A DNA stretch of 64,000 nt from Ascarosepion bandense (lineage: Eukaryota > Mollusca > Cephalopoda > Sepiida > Sepiidae), in contig JBBBDQ010001027.1 in the NCBI GenBank assembly GCA_037127315.1, positions 4,216,001-4,280,000 on the forward strand. Direction: 5' to 3'. Positions 11,771 to 20,595 of this stretch are shown piece by piece (positions within the stretch are counted from its first letter, which is position 1; the number at the start of each line of letters is the position of its first letter). A model generated the notes under the pieces. The model was not told the DNA's origin. It saw only the letters and a program-made list of their open reading frames with translations, and did no database searches. Made by a program: the position numbers and the translations under genes.

Positions 11771-12285
11771 TATAATGATGATCATTGGTTGGTTGTTTTA
11801 TTTTTATGGCAAGTCAACCTCGGCAGGTCATTTATTGCCAACTAAATTTTATTTATTTATTGCTGGTAATACCTTTTTTTTCAACAATGTATTGTTTTTT
11901 ATAAATTTTGTGTCTAGTAATACTTTTTCTTCTTGTGTATCAAGATTTATTGTGACTTGTTTTTAAGGGCAGGGTCCCCAAGACCTACCCTTGTTATTTA
12001 ACCCATAACTGGAGAGAAGGCATAGATTAATACCTTTCCCAAGAGTACCAGTGCTTAAGTGAATGCAGGGTATTCAACTGGAATTCGAACTTGGCTCACT
12101 GATTTCTCTTTCCGAGCCGATATCCACTGCACCACAACGCACATCTGTCACTAAACGCTTACAGCACCTGGTATTCCCAAGTGGTCACCCATCTGAGTAC
12201 TGACCAGGCTCAATGTTGCTTAACTTCGGTAATCGAGTGAGAACCGGTGTATTCAACGTGATAGGCAGTAAGCCTATAATGATGA
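11771..12285 (-). mobile_element. 5S rRNA-tRNA chimeric SINE with 11-bp target duplication
   Basis: The exact duplication tataatgatga is at 11771-11781 and 12275-12285. The 493-bp insert reads on the minus strand as a 5S rRNA-derived head (about 12274-12155, including gaagttaagcaacattgagc and ctgagtactcaga-type 5S control-region sequence), then a tRNA-like body with A box tggtgcagtgg and B box gttcgaattcc, then a 3' part with ggcaataaatgacctgcc and ggttgacttgcc ending in ccaaccaat repeats. Two Pol III-type internal promoters are thus stacked. Sister copies are at 18.0 and 28.2 kb. Confidence 0.9.
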
Positions 12286-12500
12286 GATTACCTGTTTCCA
12301 CGTAAAAAAAAGAAGCTTTTTTCATTCTTAGTAAATACTAAATACTTCAAATACTTTGGTTTATAGAACAGTTTTAACAAATATAGTATAAGAGAAACAA
12401 AAGTGAACTTAGAACAGGCTGCACAAGGGATAGTCTGACCTAAAATCGCAAACTGCTACAAAATAGAAAACATTAACCTGAAATTTGAGTCATTATTTGT
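12286..12500. other. Short unassigned spacer
   Basis: No feature seen between the 5S-SINE and the left remnant of SINE-C that borders the minisatellite. Confidence 0.4.
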
Positions 12501-12537
12501 CTGAGATGAAGCATTGTAATTATTTACATTGTTTGGA

Positions 12538-13434
12538 CTGTTGTTCTCATCTTTGTTGTCCTCATCTTTGTTGTTCTCATCTTTGTTGTCCTCATCTTTG
12601 TTGTCCTCATCTTTGTTGTCCACATCTTTGTTGTTCACATCTTTGTTGTCCACATCTTTGTTGTCCACATCTTTGTTGTCCTCATCTTTGTTGTTCCTCA
12701 TCTTTGTTGTCCACATCTTTGTTGTTCACATCTTTGTTGTCCACATCTTTGTTGTCCACATCTTTGTTGTCCTCATCTTTGTTGTCCTCATCTTTGTTGT
12801 CCACATCTTTGTTGTCCACATCTTTGTTGTCCTCATCTTTGTTGTTCTCATCTTTGTTGTCCTCATCTTTGTTGTCCACATCTTTGTTGTCCTCATCTTT
12901 GTTGTCCACATCTTTGTTGTTCTCATCTTTGTTGTCCTCATCTTTGTTGTCCACATCTTTGTTGTCCTCATCTTTGTTGTCCACATCTTTGTTGTCCTCA
13001 TCTTTGTTGTCCTCATCTTTGTTGTCCACATCTTTGTTGTCCTCATCTTTGTTGTCCACATCTTTGTTGTCTTCATCTTTGTTGTTCTCATCTTTGTTGT
13101 CCACATCTTTGTTGTCACTCATCTTTGTTGTCCACATCTTTGTTGTTCTCATCTTTGTTGTCCACATCTTTGTTGTCCTCATCTTTGTTGTCCACATCTT
13201 TGTTGTCTTCATCTTTGTTGTTCTCATCTTTGTTGTCCACATCTTTGTTGTCCTCATCTTTGTTGTCCACATCTTTGTTGTTCTCATCTTTGTTGTCCAC
13301 ATCTTTGTTGTTCTCATCTTTGTTGTCCACATCTTTGTTGTTCTCATCTTTGTTGTCCACATCTTTGTTGTCCTCATCTTTGTTGTTCTCATCTTTGTTG
13401 TTCTCATCTTTGTTGTCCACATCTTTATTGCCAT
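12538..13434. repeat. 15-bp minisatellite, about 60 copies
   Basis: The unit is ttgttgtccacatct, with variants tcctcat, ttctcat and tcttcat. Its length is a multiple of three, so nearly all frames stay open; one minus-strand frame reads DNKDV/DNKDE repeats. Two 1-bp slips (near 12683 and 13115) shift all frames. It is flanked on both sides by pieces of SINE-C, whose core contains one copy of the unit. Confidence 0.95.
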
Positions 13435-13925
13435 GTTTACGACGTTTCGGCGATTGTACGCTTTGTCTATTATACTTCTGAGATGAGGTAGTTTGTACAT
13501 TATTTACATTGTTCGGACTGTTGTCCTCATCTTTGTTGCGACACTGACAATGTTTTGGCTGTTGTACACTCCAAACTTTTTCAAGTGATTAGAATTTTGA
13601 ACTGAATTCTTTATTTCAATCACTAGAGTAAATTGTTCTTGTTCCAAAACCCATGCCACTTCTAGATGTCTTAGCTATTTCTCTTTTAACTTTCTAAGGT
13701 TTTAGTTCACCATTGTAGCCAGCTATTCACTGGATCTAACCAATGCTTTTATCCACTGGGACATGTGACATGCCTCGTGGAATTAGAACAATTTCCCCCA
13801 TTTATTGAAATAAAGGGTTCAATTTGAAATTCCAATCACTTGAGAAAGGTTGGAGCATACAATGACCAAAACCTTGTGAATATGGCAACAGAAATGAGGA
13901 CAACAGTCCAGACAATGTAAATAAT
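13435..13925. mobile_element. SINE-C remnants in opposing orientation
   Basis: After the array comes the SINE-C core (gccatgtttacgacgtttcg) and then a minus-strand SINE-C at 13498-13785, with actgttgtcctcatctttgt, the ttctttatttcaatcac part and a tRNA-like head near 13740-13770. A plus-strand 3' half (agggttcaatttgaaattcc to atgaggacaacagtccagac) runs from 13790 to 13925. Confidence 0.6.
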
Positions 13926-14159
13926 GCAATTAATTTGAGTCATATTCTTGAAAAGACTTGTCAGATGCCATACATAGTGCCAAACCTCTTCAGAAATAAC
14001 TGTCAATGCTTAAATAAATGAAAATAGAATGTTTTTTTTTGTTAATACTGCACAATAACATGTGCATCAAATGAACTGTTCTGGTGTCCAGTTTTTGTGC
14101 TCTCTTCTCCATGCTAGTCTCTTCTTCTTATTGGCTGGCCAAAGCAAAGGCTTCCTGGC

Positions 14160-14311
14160 TGCCTTGTAAAATTTTGCTAAGTAATAATAACAAAAGAACC
14201 ATTCTATTTTAATTTAGAATTATCCACTTGACAATAAATACTAAAAATAGCATGAAATGCTTTTCTTTTTTTTTTTTTAAGAAACTGGGGTGACAATAAT
14301 TATGGCCAGTA

Positions 14312-14372
<61 letters not shown>

Positions 14373-14572
14373 AAGAGAGAGAGAGAAAATCTAGAGGGTG
14401 TGATGGGTAAATTGTTGCTATTTGCCTTGTAAAATTTTGCAAAGTAATAATAACAAAAGAACCATTCTATTTTAATTTAGAATTATCCACTTGGCAATAA
14501 ATACTAAAAATAGCATGAAATGCTTTTCTTTTTTTTTTAAGAAACTGGGGTGACAATAATTATGGCCAGTAG

Positions 14573-14611
<39 letters not shown>

Positions 14612-14830
14612 GGAAAGAGAGAGAGAAAATCTAGAGGGTGTGATGGGTAAATTGTTGCTATTTGCCTTGTAAAATTTTGCAAAGTAATAATAACCATTCT
14701 ATTTTAATAAGTAATAAGAACCATTCTATTTTAATTTTGAATTATCCACTTGGCAATAAATACTAAAAATAGTATGAAATACATAATTTTAAAAAATTGG
14801 GGTTGCCTAATAATTATGATCGTAAATGTA
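14160..14830. repeat. Tandem triplication (263/240 bp units) with (TA)n(GA)n
   Basis: The start ccttgtaaaattttgc recurs at 14162, 14425 and 14665. The first two units carry (TA)n followed by (GA)n (14315-14370 and 14574-14610), which differ in length and explain the unit size difference. The third unit is partial and lost the microsatellite. The first two units also share ggggtgacaataattatggc, reminiscent of a mariner-like terminus. Confidence 0.85.
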
Positions 14831-15064
14831 CCTATATGCAGCAACAGAATGATCCTATCCTCTTAAATATGTGGGCACTATTGGAGTAGAAGAGAGTGAT
14901 TATACTGACTAGCAGTGTATCTACTTTACACAGCATGTGAGTCTTGTATTTGTTGATATACTATTATTCCCAACCACTGTTTTGATGATTACTTCCACTG
15001 GGATATATCATTCTTTATAGTTTTAAATATAAAACTAGAATGATATACCCTAGATCAACAAATA
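14831..15064. other. Unassigned spacer
   Basis: A local inverted repeat is visible (gagtcttgtatttgttgat at 14940 and its complement near 15055, with tagaatgatatacc between). Otherwise nothing is recognised. Confidence 0.35.
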
Positions 15065-15560
15065 CAAGACTCAGATCTCCCTATCCCTTGTCGCTCTTAA
15101 TACTCCTTCTCCTGCTATTCCCCTCAATCCCCACTCCACCATCCATCTGCTCCAGTCCATCAAATAAGTCATGCACTGCTTTTCCTTGTCTCAGTTCACT
15201 TTTGTCCATCCTGTGAGCATCAGACTCTCCAAACCCTCCTTTTTCATTACATGTCCCAAAATCATCAGCTGTCTTTTTTTGATGTTAAGCATCAGTTTCC
15301 TTTTTGTGTCCATCTTCTCCCAAATCTTGTCATCACTCACTTGGTAATCTCAGCATCCTTCTGTAGAACCAATTTTCATTTGCTTCAAGTTTTCCCTTCA
15401 TCTTTTTATGAGACTGTTCAGCATCCACTGCCATATTGAAGAAAAGACATCATATAACAATCCAGTATGCTTTTCCTTGTTTTCACGGAAATTTTCCTGT
15501 CGCTTAATACTCTAGTCAGTTTCTGGAATGCACCCTTAGCCTTGTCAATTCACCTTTGTG
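15065..15560 (-). mobile_element. RTE-like LINE C-terminal fragment
   Basis: Minus-strand reading recovers, across frameshifts, KAKGAFQKLTRVL near 15530, SILDCYMMSFLQYGSGC near 15450 and KLEANENWFYRRMLR near 15400, matching the 5.7-6.5 kb element. It runs toward a degenerate C-terminus near 15070. Confidence 0.65.
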
Positions 15561-15609
15561 AGCTAAAGCACAACATTATACACATTATAGAACACAGAGG
15601 CTAAGTTAG

Positions 15610-15930
15610 GATGGCCAGCAATTGGTTAGAATATCTCATGGGAATGGCATTTTGACAGTTCAAACTATAAAAATACACAAACCCAACTCTCCTCTCCATA
15701 CCATCTTTTCCCAAATTAACAAAAATTATCAACCAACACATTGCACCATACATACCTAGTAAATACAGTATTAAATCAACTCATGAACTAATCCAAATAT
15801 TAAAAACACAAAAATCCAATAACAAAACTATGGCCTCACTTGATGTTGAAAATTTATTTCCCAGTTAAAGAGATGATTAATATAGTGAAAAAGAATATTT
15901 ACAACAATCTCTAAAAATCAAACATAATAT
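15610..15930 (+). mobile_element. Penelope-like element, RT N-terminal part
   Basis: Plus-strand pieces read IHKPNSPLHTIFSQINKN, then SKYSIKSTHELIQILKTQ and NNKTMASLDVENLF at 15840-15860. The SLDVxxLF box is the RT motif A region of Penelope-like RTs. Frames are damaged. The RT core continues at 16.9 kb after a LINE-B end and an HHR-SINE. Confidence 0.65.
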
Positions 15931-15931
15931 T

Positions 15932-16130
15932 TTTCTTTAATCATTTCACTCCAAACGAGGTCGGACTGTCACTGGTGCTCAGGAGGCTCGAGTGATAGAA
16001 GAGACTGGGTACAGGGGTTATTAAGGAAAGGATAAAATCTAAATGGAAGTCAAGATGATAGAAAATGGTAATTGATGTTGCATTTAAATTTTTGGAGATT
16101 GTAGCAATCAGGAAAGCAAGTAAACAGTAC
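15932..16130 (-). mobile_element. LINE-B 3' end inserted in Penelope-like sequence
   Basis: tttaatcatttcactccaaa followed by the 3' UTR and tttaaatttttggagattgt marks a short 5'-truncated LINE-B insertion on the minus strand. Just after it, 16140-16240 holds two degenerate copies of a 49-bp unit starting attgacagatacatccggcc. Confidence 0.7.
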
Positions 16131-16417
16131 AGATGAACATCAGAGGTAATTGACAGATACATCCGGCCGTGGGTGAGGTCAACAAAAAACAAGGGTCATT
16201 GACAGATATATCCGGCCATAGAAGAAGTCAACAGAGCGGCAACCTGAAAAAGCAAAATGCGTGGGAGTTTTGGAGCGGTATAAAGTCTGGGGTCTTTGGC
16301 TAAAGAGAGAGAGAGAGAGAACAATCCTGCTGGCTTCTGATTGCCAACGGCCTTTTCATGTGCACGATTCTCTTTGACTGCTCAACTGCTTCACACAAGC
16401 ATCACCAAGAAAGAATA

Positions 16418-16660
16418 AAAATTGCTCATTCAAAAATGAATTAGAGCATTATGGTTATGGTTATAATGATATAAGTGCTGAAAAGTCTGCCTGCTTCTAC
16501 TGAACGCTCATGACCCAGAGGTAAAATCGCCGACTGGCGCCAATTCGGTTGGGTTTCAATCCTGGGTTAAAAAGCAATCAGAGTCTAACTGTACTGATGA
16601 GCTGTGATACAGCAAAACAGATCTGTCTGCGGATGACTATAAAATCTTCTGTACAATAAA
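16418..16660 (+). mobile_element. HHR-SINE copy 1: tRNA-derived unit with hammerhead fold
   Basis: tRNA-like A box gacccagaggtaaaatcgc (16512-16530) and B box gggtttcaatc (16551-16561) are followed directly by a hammerhead ribozyme fold at 16582-16638. About 90 bases upstream of the tRNA part (attcaaaaatgaattagagc onward) and gatgactataa downstream are shared with the minus-strand copy at 62.2-62.5 kb, so this is one repeat family. It sits between two Penelope-like RT fragments. Confidence 0.7.
16582..16638 (+). ncRNA. Hammerhead ribozyme fold, type I, core base changed
   Basis: The core CTGATGA is at 16594-16600. Helix II is gctgt/acagc around a gat loop (16601-16613). The expected GAAA is AAAA here (16614-16617), changing a conserved G. 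Helix III is acag/ctgt (16617-16626) and H17 is the C at 16627, giving a GTC cleavage triplet. Helix I is open-ended: ctgta (16589-16593) pairs with tgcgg (16628-16632), and beyond a small internal loop agtc pairs with gact. The geometry is complete. Activity is doubtful because of the G-to-A change. Confidence 0.7.
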
Positions 16661-16663
16661 GAT

Positions 16664-16704
16664 GGAAGCTGATGATGGTTCGCCTGAAATAGGCCTATAC
16701 TTCC
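16664..16704 (+). ncRNA. Second, minimal hammerhead-like fold
   Basis: GGAAG (16664-16668) directly precedes CTGATGA (16669-16675), a short stem gg-ttcg-cc with a flanking T-T mismatch, GAAA (16686-16689), a self-complementary ataggcctat helix III (16689-16698), A17 and then CTTCC (16700-16704), which closes helix I flush. Everything is in register, but helix II has only two canonical pairs. It could be a decayed or minimal ribozyme, or chance. Confidence 0.4.
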
Positions 16705-16910
16705 GATTTACCATGAAATAATGTGTCTGCCTAATTTTTTTCTTATATTAGCTCTATATGTATTTATATACAATATATTCAGAGCTCTCTTAGATAGTTA
16801 TCCTACCACTGTATGTACAGGATACTCCTTTGGATTCTTCTATATCTACACCGCATGCTTATATATATATATGTTCTTCGTTGTTTGTCCAGATTCAGTT
16901 GCATGATATA

Positions 16911-17300
16911 CTAAACGGAAACTACTTTGGATTCGTACCACTGAGGTTCCCATCTATGACAAGCAACATAAAATATATGTAAAACATAATAGAGTTTCTA
17001 TGGGTTCAGATCTGGAATCAACATTTAGTAACTTTAAAGTTAAAAATAAGATATTTACCAGCAATAAAAATATATATCTAAGATATGTAGATGAAATTCT
17101 CATCTTAGTCCAAAAAAACGTAGATGAAATACATGAACTAAAAAATGTAAATGTATAAACTTAACAATAAAATTTCTTGATATATTCATAGACACCAATA
17201 ATAATACATTTACTATATAAAAAAAACTAGCATAAACATGTGTGCTCTCAACAATAAAAGTGAATGTCCGATTACAAAATAGCTTTATAAAAAGTTTAAT
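16911..17300 (+). mobile_element. Penelope-like element, RT core (decayed)
   Basis: The plus strand reads SMGSDLESTFSNFKVKNKI, then NIYLRYVDEILILVQKNVDE near 17080, a Penelope-type RYVDDILIL catalytic box with E for the second D. It continues with FLDIFIDTNNNTFT and INMCALNNKSECPITK. Stops interrupt it. It is the continuation of the fragment at 15.6 kb. Confidence 0.75.
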
Positions 17301-17303
17301 AAT

Positions 17304-18015
17304 TTTTTTTTTTTAATCATTTCACCTCAAGCAAGGCAGTTTTACTGCCACTGTTGCGCAGAGGGTTACATAGGGAGAAAGTGATGAGAAAGAGGGGTTA
17401 ATTATAGGAAATGTCAGGAGGAGGGTAATAGACAGACGAGGATACAGTGAATGGGGGTGGAGTAGATGGAAAAAGAGCTTGAGAGAATGGATGCGACTTA
17501 GTGTGATAAGAGATGCCTATTGATCTTACATTTAAATTCCTGGAGATTGTCACCCTAAGCAAGACATTCTACTGCCACTGTTGCACAGGGGGTTACATAG
17601 GGGAAAGTGATGAGAAGGAGGGCTTAGTTATAGGAAATGTCAGGAGGAGGGTAATAGACGGATGAGGATACCGAGGATTTGGGTGGAGTAGATGAAAAAA
17701 AGAGCTTGAGAGATTGGATGCGAGTTAGTGAGATAGGAGATATCTCTTGACCTTACATTTAAATTCCTGGAGATTGTCACCCCAAGCAAGGCATTCTACT
17801 GCCACTGTTGCACAGGGGGTTACATCAGAAAAAGTCATGAGAAAGAGGGGTTAGTTATAGGAAATGTCAGGAGGAGGGTAATAGACAGATGTGAATACGG
17901 GTGTAATGAAGTGGATAGAGAAAAGAGCTTGAGAGAAAGGATGCAAGTTAGTGAGATAGGAGACGTCTATTGACCTTACATTTAAATTCCTGGAGATTGT
18001 AGCTGTCAGGGAAGT
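17304..18015 (-). mobile_element. LINE-B 3' end with 3' UTR repeated three times
   Basis: After the T-run at 17308 come three direct copies of the LINE-B 3' UTR (starting near 17320, 17552 and 17779; each about 225-235 bp), each holding gcaaggca...gggttacat and ending ttaaattcctggagattgt. The third continues into coding sequence at 18531 once the 5S-SINE is removed. Confidence 0.8.
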
Positions 18016-18530
18016 AAGTATATGGTTGATTGGTTGTTTTGTTTTTATGGCATATCAACCTTGGCAGGTCATTTATTGCCAACTAAATTTTTTATTTATT
18101 GCTGGTAATACCTTTTTCTTTCAACAATTTATTGTTGTTTTTTATAAATTTTGTGTCTAGTAATACTTTTTCTTTTCGAGTATCAAGATTCATTGGGATT
18201 TGTTTTTAAGGGCAGGGTCCCCAAGTCCTACCCTTGTTATTTAACTCATAACTGGAGAGAAGGGATAGATTAATACCTTTCCCAAAAGTACCAGTGCTTA
18301 AGTGAATGCAGGGTATTCAACTGGATTTCGAACTTGGCTCACCGATTTCTCTTTCCGGGGCGATATCCACTGCACCTCAACGCACATCTGTCACTATACA
18401 CTTACAGCACCTGGTATTCCCAAGCGTTCACCCATCTAAGTACTGACCAGGCTCAACGTTGCTTAACTTCGGTGATCAAGCGAGAACCTGTGTATTCATT
18501 GGCATAGGCCATAAGCCCGCAAGTATATGG
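18016..18530 (-). mobile_element. 5S rRNA-tRNA chimeric SINE with 10-bp target duplication, inside LINE-B
   Basis: The exact duplication aagtatatgg at 18016-18025 and 18521-18530 brackets a 495-bp insert. On the minus strand it has a 5S head (18520-18400, with gaagttaagcaacgttgagc), tRNA-like body (ggtgcagtggatatcg, then gttcgaaatcc) and the tail ggcaataaatgacctgcc...ggttgatatgcc. The insertion splits the LINE-B word gggaagtaagtatatggaag, so it postdates that LINE copy. Confidence 0.92.
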
Positions 18531-19140
18531 AAGGGAATTCCACAGGCAGGAAGTGAGAGAAAAGAAGCTGTTAGAATAGAAATTGTGGTTACATTTTATC
18601 AGTTTCACTGTAAAAGAGTGGGACCTAGTTGTTAGCTTAGCAGCTCATGTAAATTCATACCTAGGGGCCACCAGTGAACTAAGTTCATTGGAGCAGAAGC
18701 CATGAAAGTATTTGTAGAATAGAATAGGGAAGCCACGTCACAGGGAAGCCACGTCACACCAGTGAGAGAGCAACTGCAGCTGTGCTGCCAGGTCAGTATC
18801 GATCACATTACAGATTCCCTGTTGGATTTTGTCAAGAACCCCAAGGTGAATAGCAAGGGCACCCGACCAGATGTGGCAGCAGTATTCAATACACGGGCGG
18901 ATGGTAGATATATATATGTGCAGGATGGATTTAAACTTCCTGGCCCTGCAGAGTGAACTGACCTTCTTAGCAGTGGATTTAGCTATGGATTCAATATAGT
19001 CATTCAACTTGAGCTTCGCTGAGAGTGTTAAGCCAAGGAGGCAGAGTCTTTTTCTCTAAGGGAGGCTAGCCTGATCCATGCTAATGGGGAGTAGGAGCGA
19101 TTGTCTCTGATGGTTAATAGATAGCAGCGCAAAAGTTAAC
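18531..19140 (-). mobile_element. LINE-B coding remainder
   Basis: The minus strand reads DYIESIAKSTAKKVSSLC near 19000, TIRPCIEYCCHIWSGA near 18890, VLDKIQQGICNVIDTDL near 18810, and beyond a frameshift the KYFHGFCSNEL part. It is 5' truncated near 19140. Confidence 0.75.
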
Positions 19141-19185
19141 TTTTTCATTAAAAAGAATTTTCTAAACTGAATCAAAAAAAACTCA

Positions 19186-19325
19186 TTACCCTATTTACAT
19201 TATTCAGACTATTGTCTTCATTTTTGTTGCCATTTGTACAATGTTTCGGCTGAAACATCATACAAATGGCAACAAAAATGAGAACAATGGTCCGAATAAT
19301 GTAAATAGTGTAAATACTACCTCAT
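19186..19325. repeat. SINE-C core as inverted repeat
   Basis: ttacattattcagactattg to caatgtttcggc is followed at once by its imperfect complement gaaacatcatacaaatggca to ccgaataatgtaaatag. The arms are about 57 bp. It is a snap-back copy of the SINE-C core. Confidence 0.75.
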
Positions 19326-19446
19326 CTTAGAAATATAGACAAACTCATCAATAATGACTTTCCTAATTACATCATTGATGAACAAATTAGATGAGCTTTT
19401 AGAAATATTAACATAAATAAAAAGAACATTATACTTTCTAAAATTT

Positions 19447-19790
19447 GTCTTCAAGGACACATGGCCCAGTGGATATAGGCATTGGTTAGTTCCAGTGACT
19501 TGACCCAAAAGATTCTGAGTTCAATACCTGGTTACAGCAGTGGTGAACAAATATCTTAGAGAGTTGGGTGAAAGGGAGATAACTATATGGCATCTGGAAG
19601 TGCATCACACATGGAATGAGAACGATATACCTCAGTGAGAAAAATAAAGGGTTCAGTTCACAATTCCTAGTGGCTGGAGCATACAGCAGCCAAAACATCA
19701 TAAACATAGCAATAAAGATGACAACAACAGCCCAAACAGTGTAAATAATATAAATATGACCTCATCTCAGAAGTATAGACAAATAAGAAC
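19447..19790 (+). mobile_element. SINE-C (tRNA-derived), plus-strand copy
   Basis: The head has acatggcccagtggatatag (A-box-like) and gagttcaatacctgg (B-box-like). The body holds gagttgggtgaaagggag and the core caacaacagcccaaacagtg, and the copy ends cctcatctcagaagtataga near 19780. Confidence 0.6.
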
Positions 19791-19825
19791 TAAGGCACCT
19801 TCCTTGATGAATTTCAATTTAACAT

Positions 19826-19829
<4 letters not shown>

Positions 19830-19872
<43 letters not shown>

Positions 19873-20065
19873 TTTGTTAGTTTTTTGGTCATAATTAAAT
19901 TAGACCAGTACACAGATGTATTAAAATGTCTTCAATACAATTATATTGTAAAACTTTTGAATATTTTCACTTGGAAATGAGTTATTTCTGCAATCAAGGT
20001 TTCAAGGTTTGAAGACACTGAAATGTTGAAACCTAGGTCACAGAAATAACTCATTTCCAAGTGAA

Positions 20066-20104
<39 letters not shown>
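19830..20104. repeat. Foldback element between two (TA)n tracts
   Basis: (AT)n at 19830-19866 and (TA)n at 20072-20104 flank a repeat whose right part is a hairpin: cacttggaaatgagttattt (19969 on) pairs exactly with aaataactcatttccaagtg ending 20064. A relative lies at 61.2-61.7 kb, also between TA tracts. Confidence 0.7.
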
Positions 20105-20106
<2 letters not shown>

Positions 20107-20595
20107 AGCAGTATAGCCTGGCATTGCTCAGGTGTAATGAAAGCTTTAAAACTAATCCATGGTCCTGGAGCTCAGACTCAGCATAAAGAATATTTGTGTG
20201 AATTTTGGTGAGAATCGGATAAAAATTGTGGATTTGTATAAAGGACATACAGACAGATAAACAGACACACACACAAACATCTTGCCTTATATATATATAT
20301 TATAAATTTTCTGCACTATTGTAAGAACTGCAACCTTGAAAGTTTTGAATATCATTTCTTATGTCTTTGTCTATAAGTGTATCAAATTTGATTAAAATCA
20401 GACCACTCCTTCTATAACCCAATTTTTTTGATTATCGATTTTCGATATTTATTGGGGGTACCTCAACATAAAACTGAGCTAAGAACACCCGCAGACGCTT
20501 ATAGTACAACTGTGTAAATTTTCAAGAAAATCGGTTCAGCCATTTCGGAGTCTATAGGTAACAAAGTTCCATTTATAAATAAGTTTAGATATTGG
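20105..20595 (-). mobile_element. Helitron-like non-autonomous repeat (copy 1)
   Basis: Read on the minus strand it starts TCTAAACTTATTTATAAATG and ends ...gccaggctatactgcttg, with an A before and a T after. It contains an (AT)n tract and an acacacac run next to acagacagataaacagac. Copy 2 at 23.7-24.55 kb ends in CTAG, the 3' consensus of Helitrons. No coding capacity. The class call is tentative. Confidence 0.4.

Noticed and set aside
11771..12285. Functional 5S rRNA genes
   Set aside because: 5S-like parts are fused to tRNA-like bodies, diverged, and bracketed by target duplications, so they are SINE heads.
12538..13434. CRISPR-like array
   Set aside because: Units are contiguous 15-mers without unique spacers, and the DNA is eukaryotic. 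The same holds for the 36-bp array at 23.4 kb and the 25-28 kb array.
12485..13500. Long open frames on both strands (up to 333 codons) across the 15-bp array
   Set aside because: The unit length is a multiple of three, which keeps every frame open. Several frames overlap, the composition is trivial, and there is no start or splice context.
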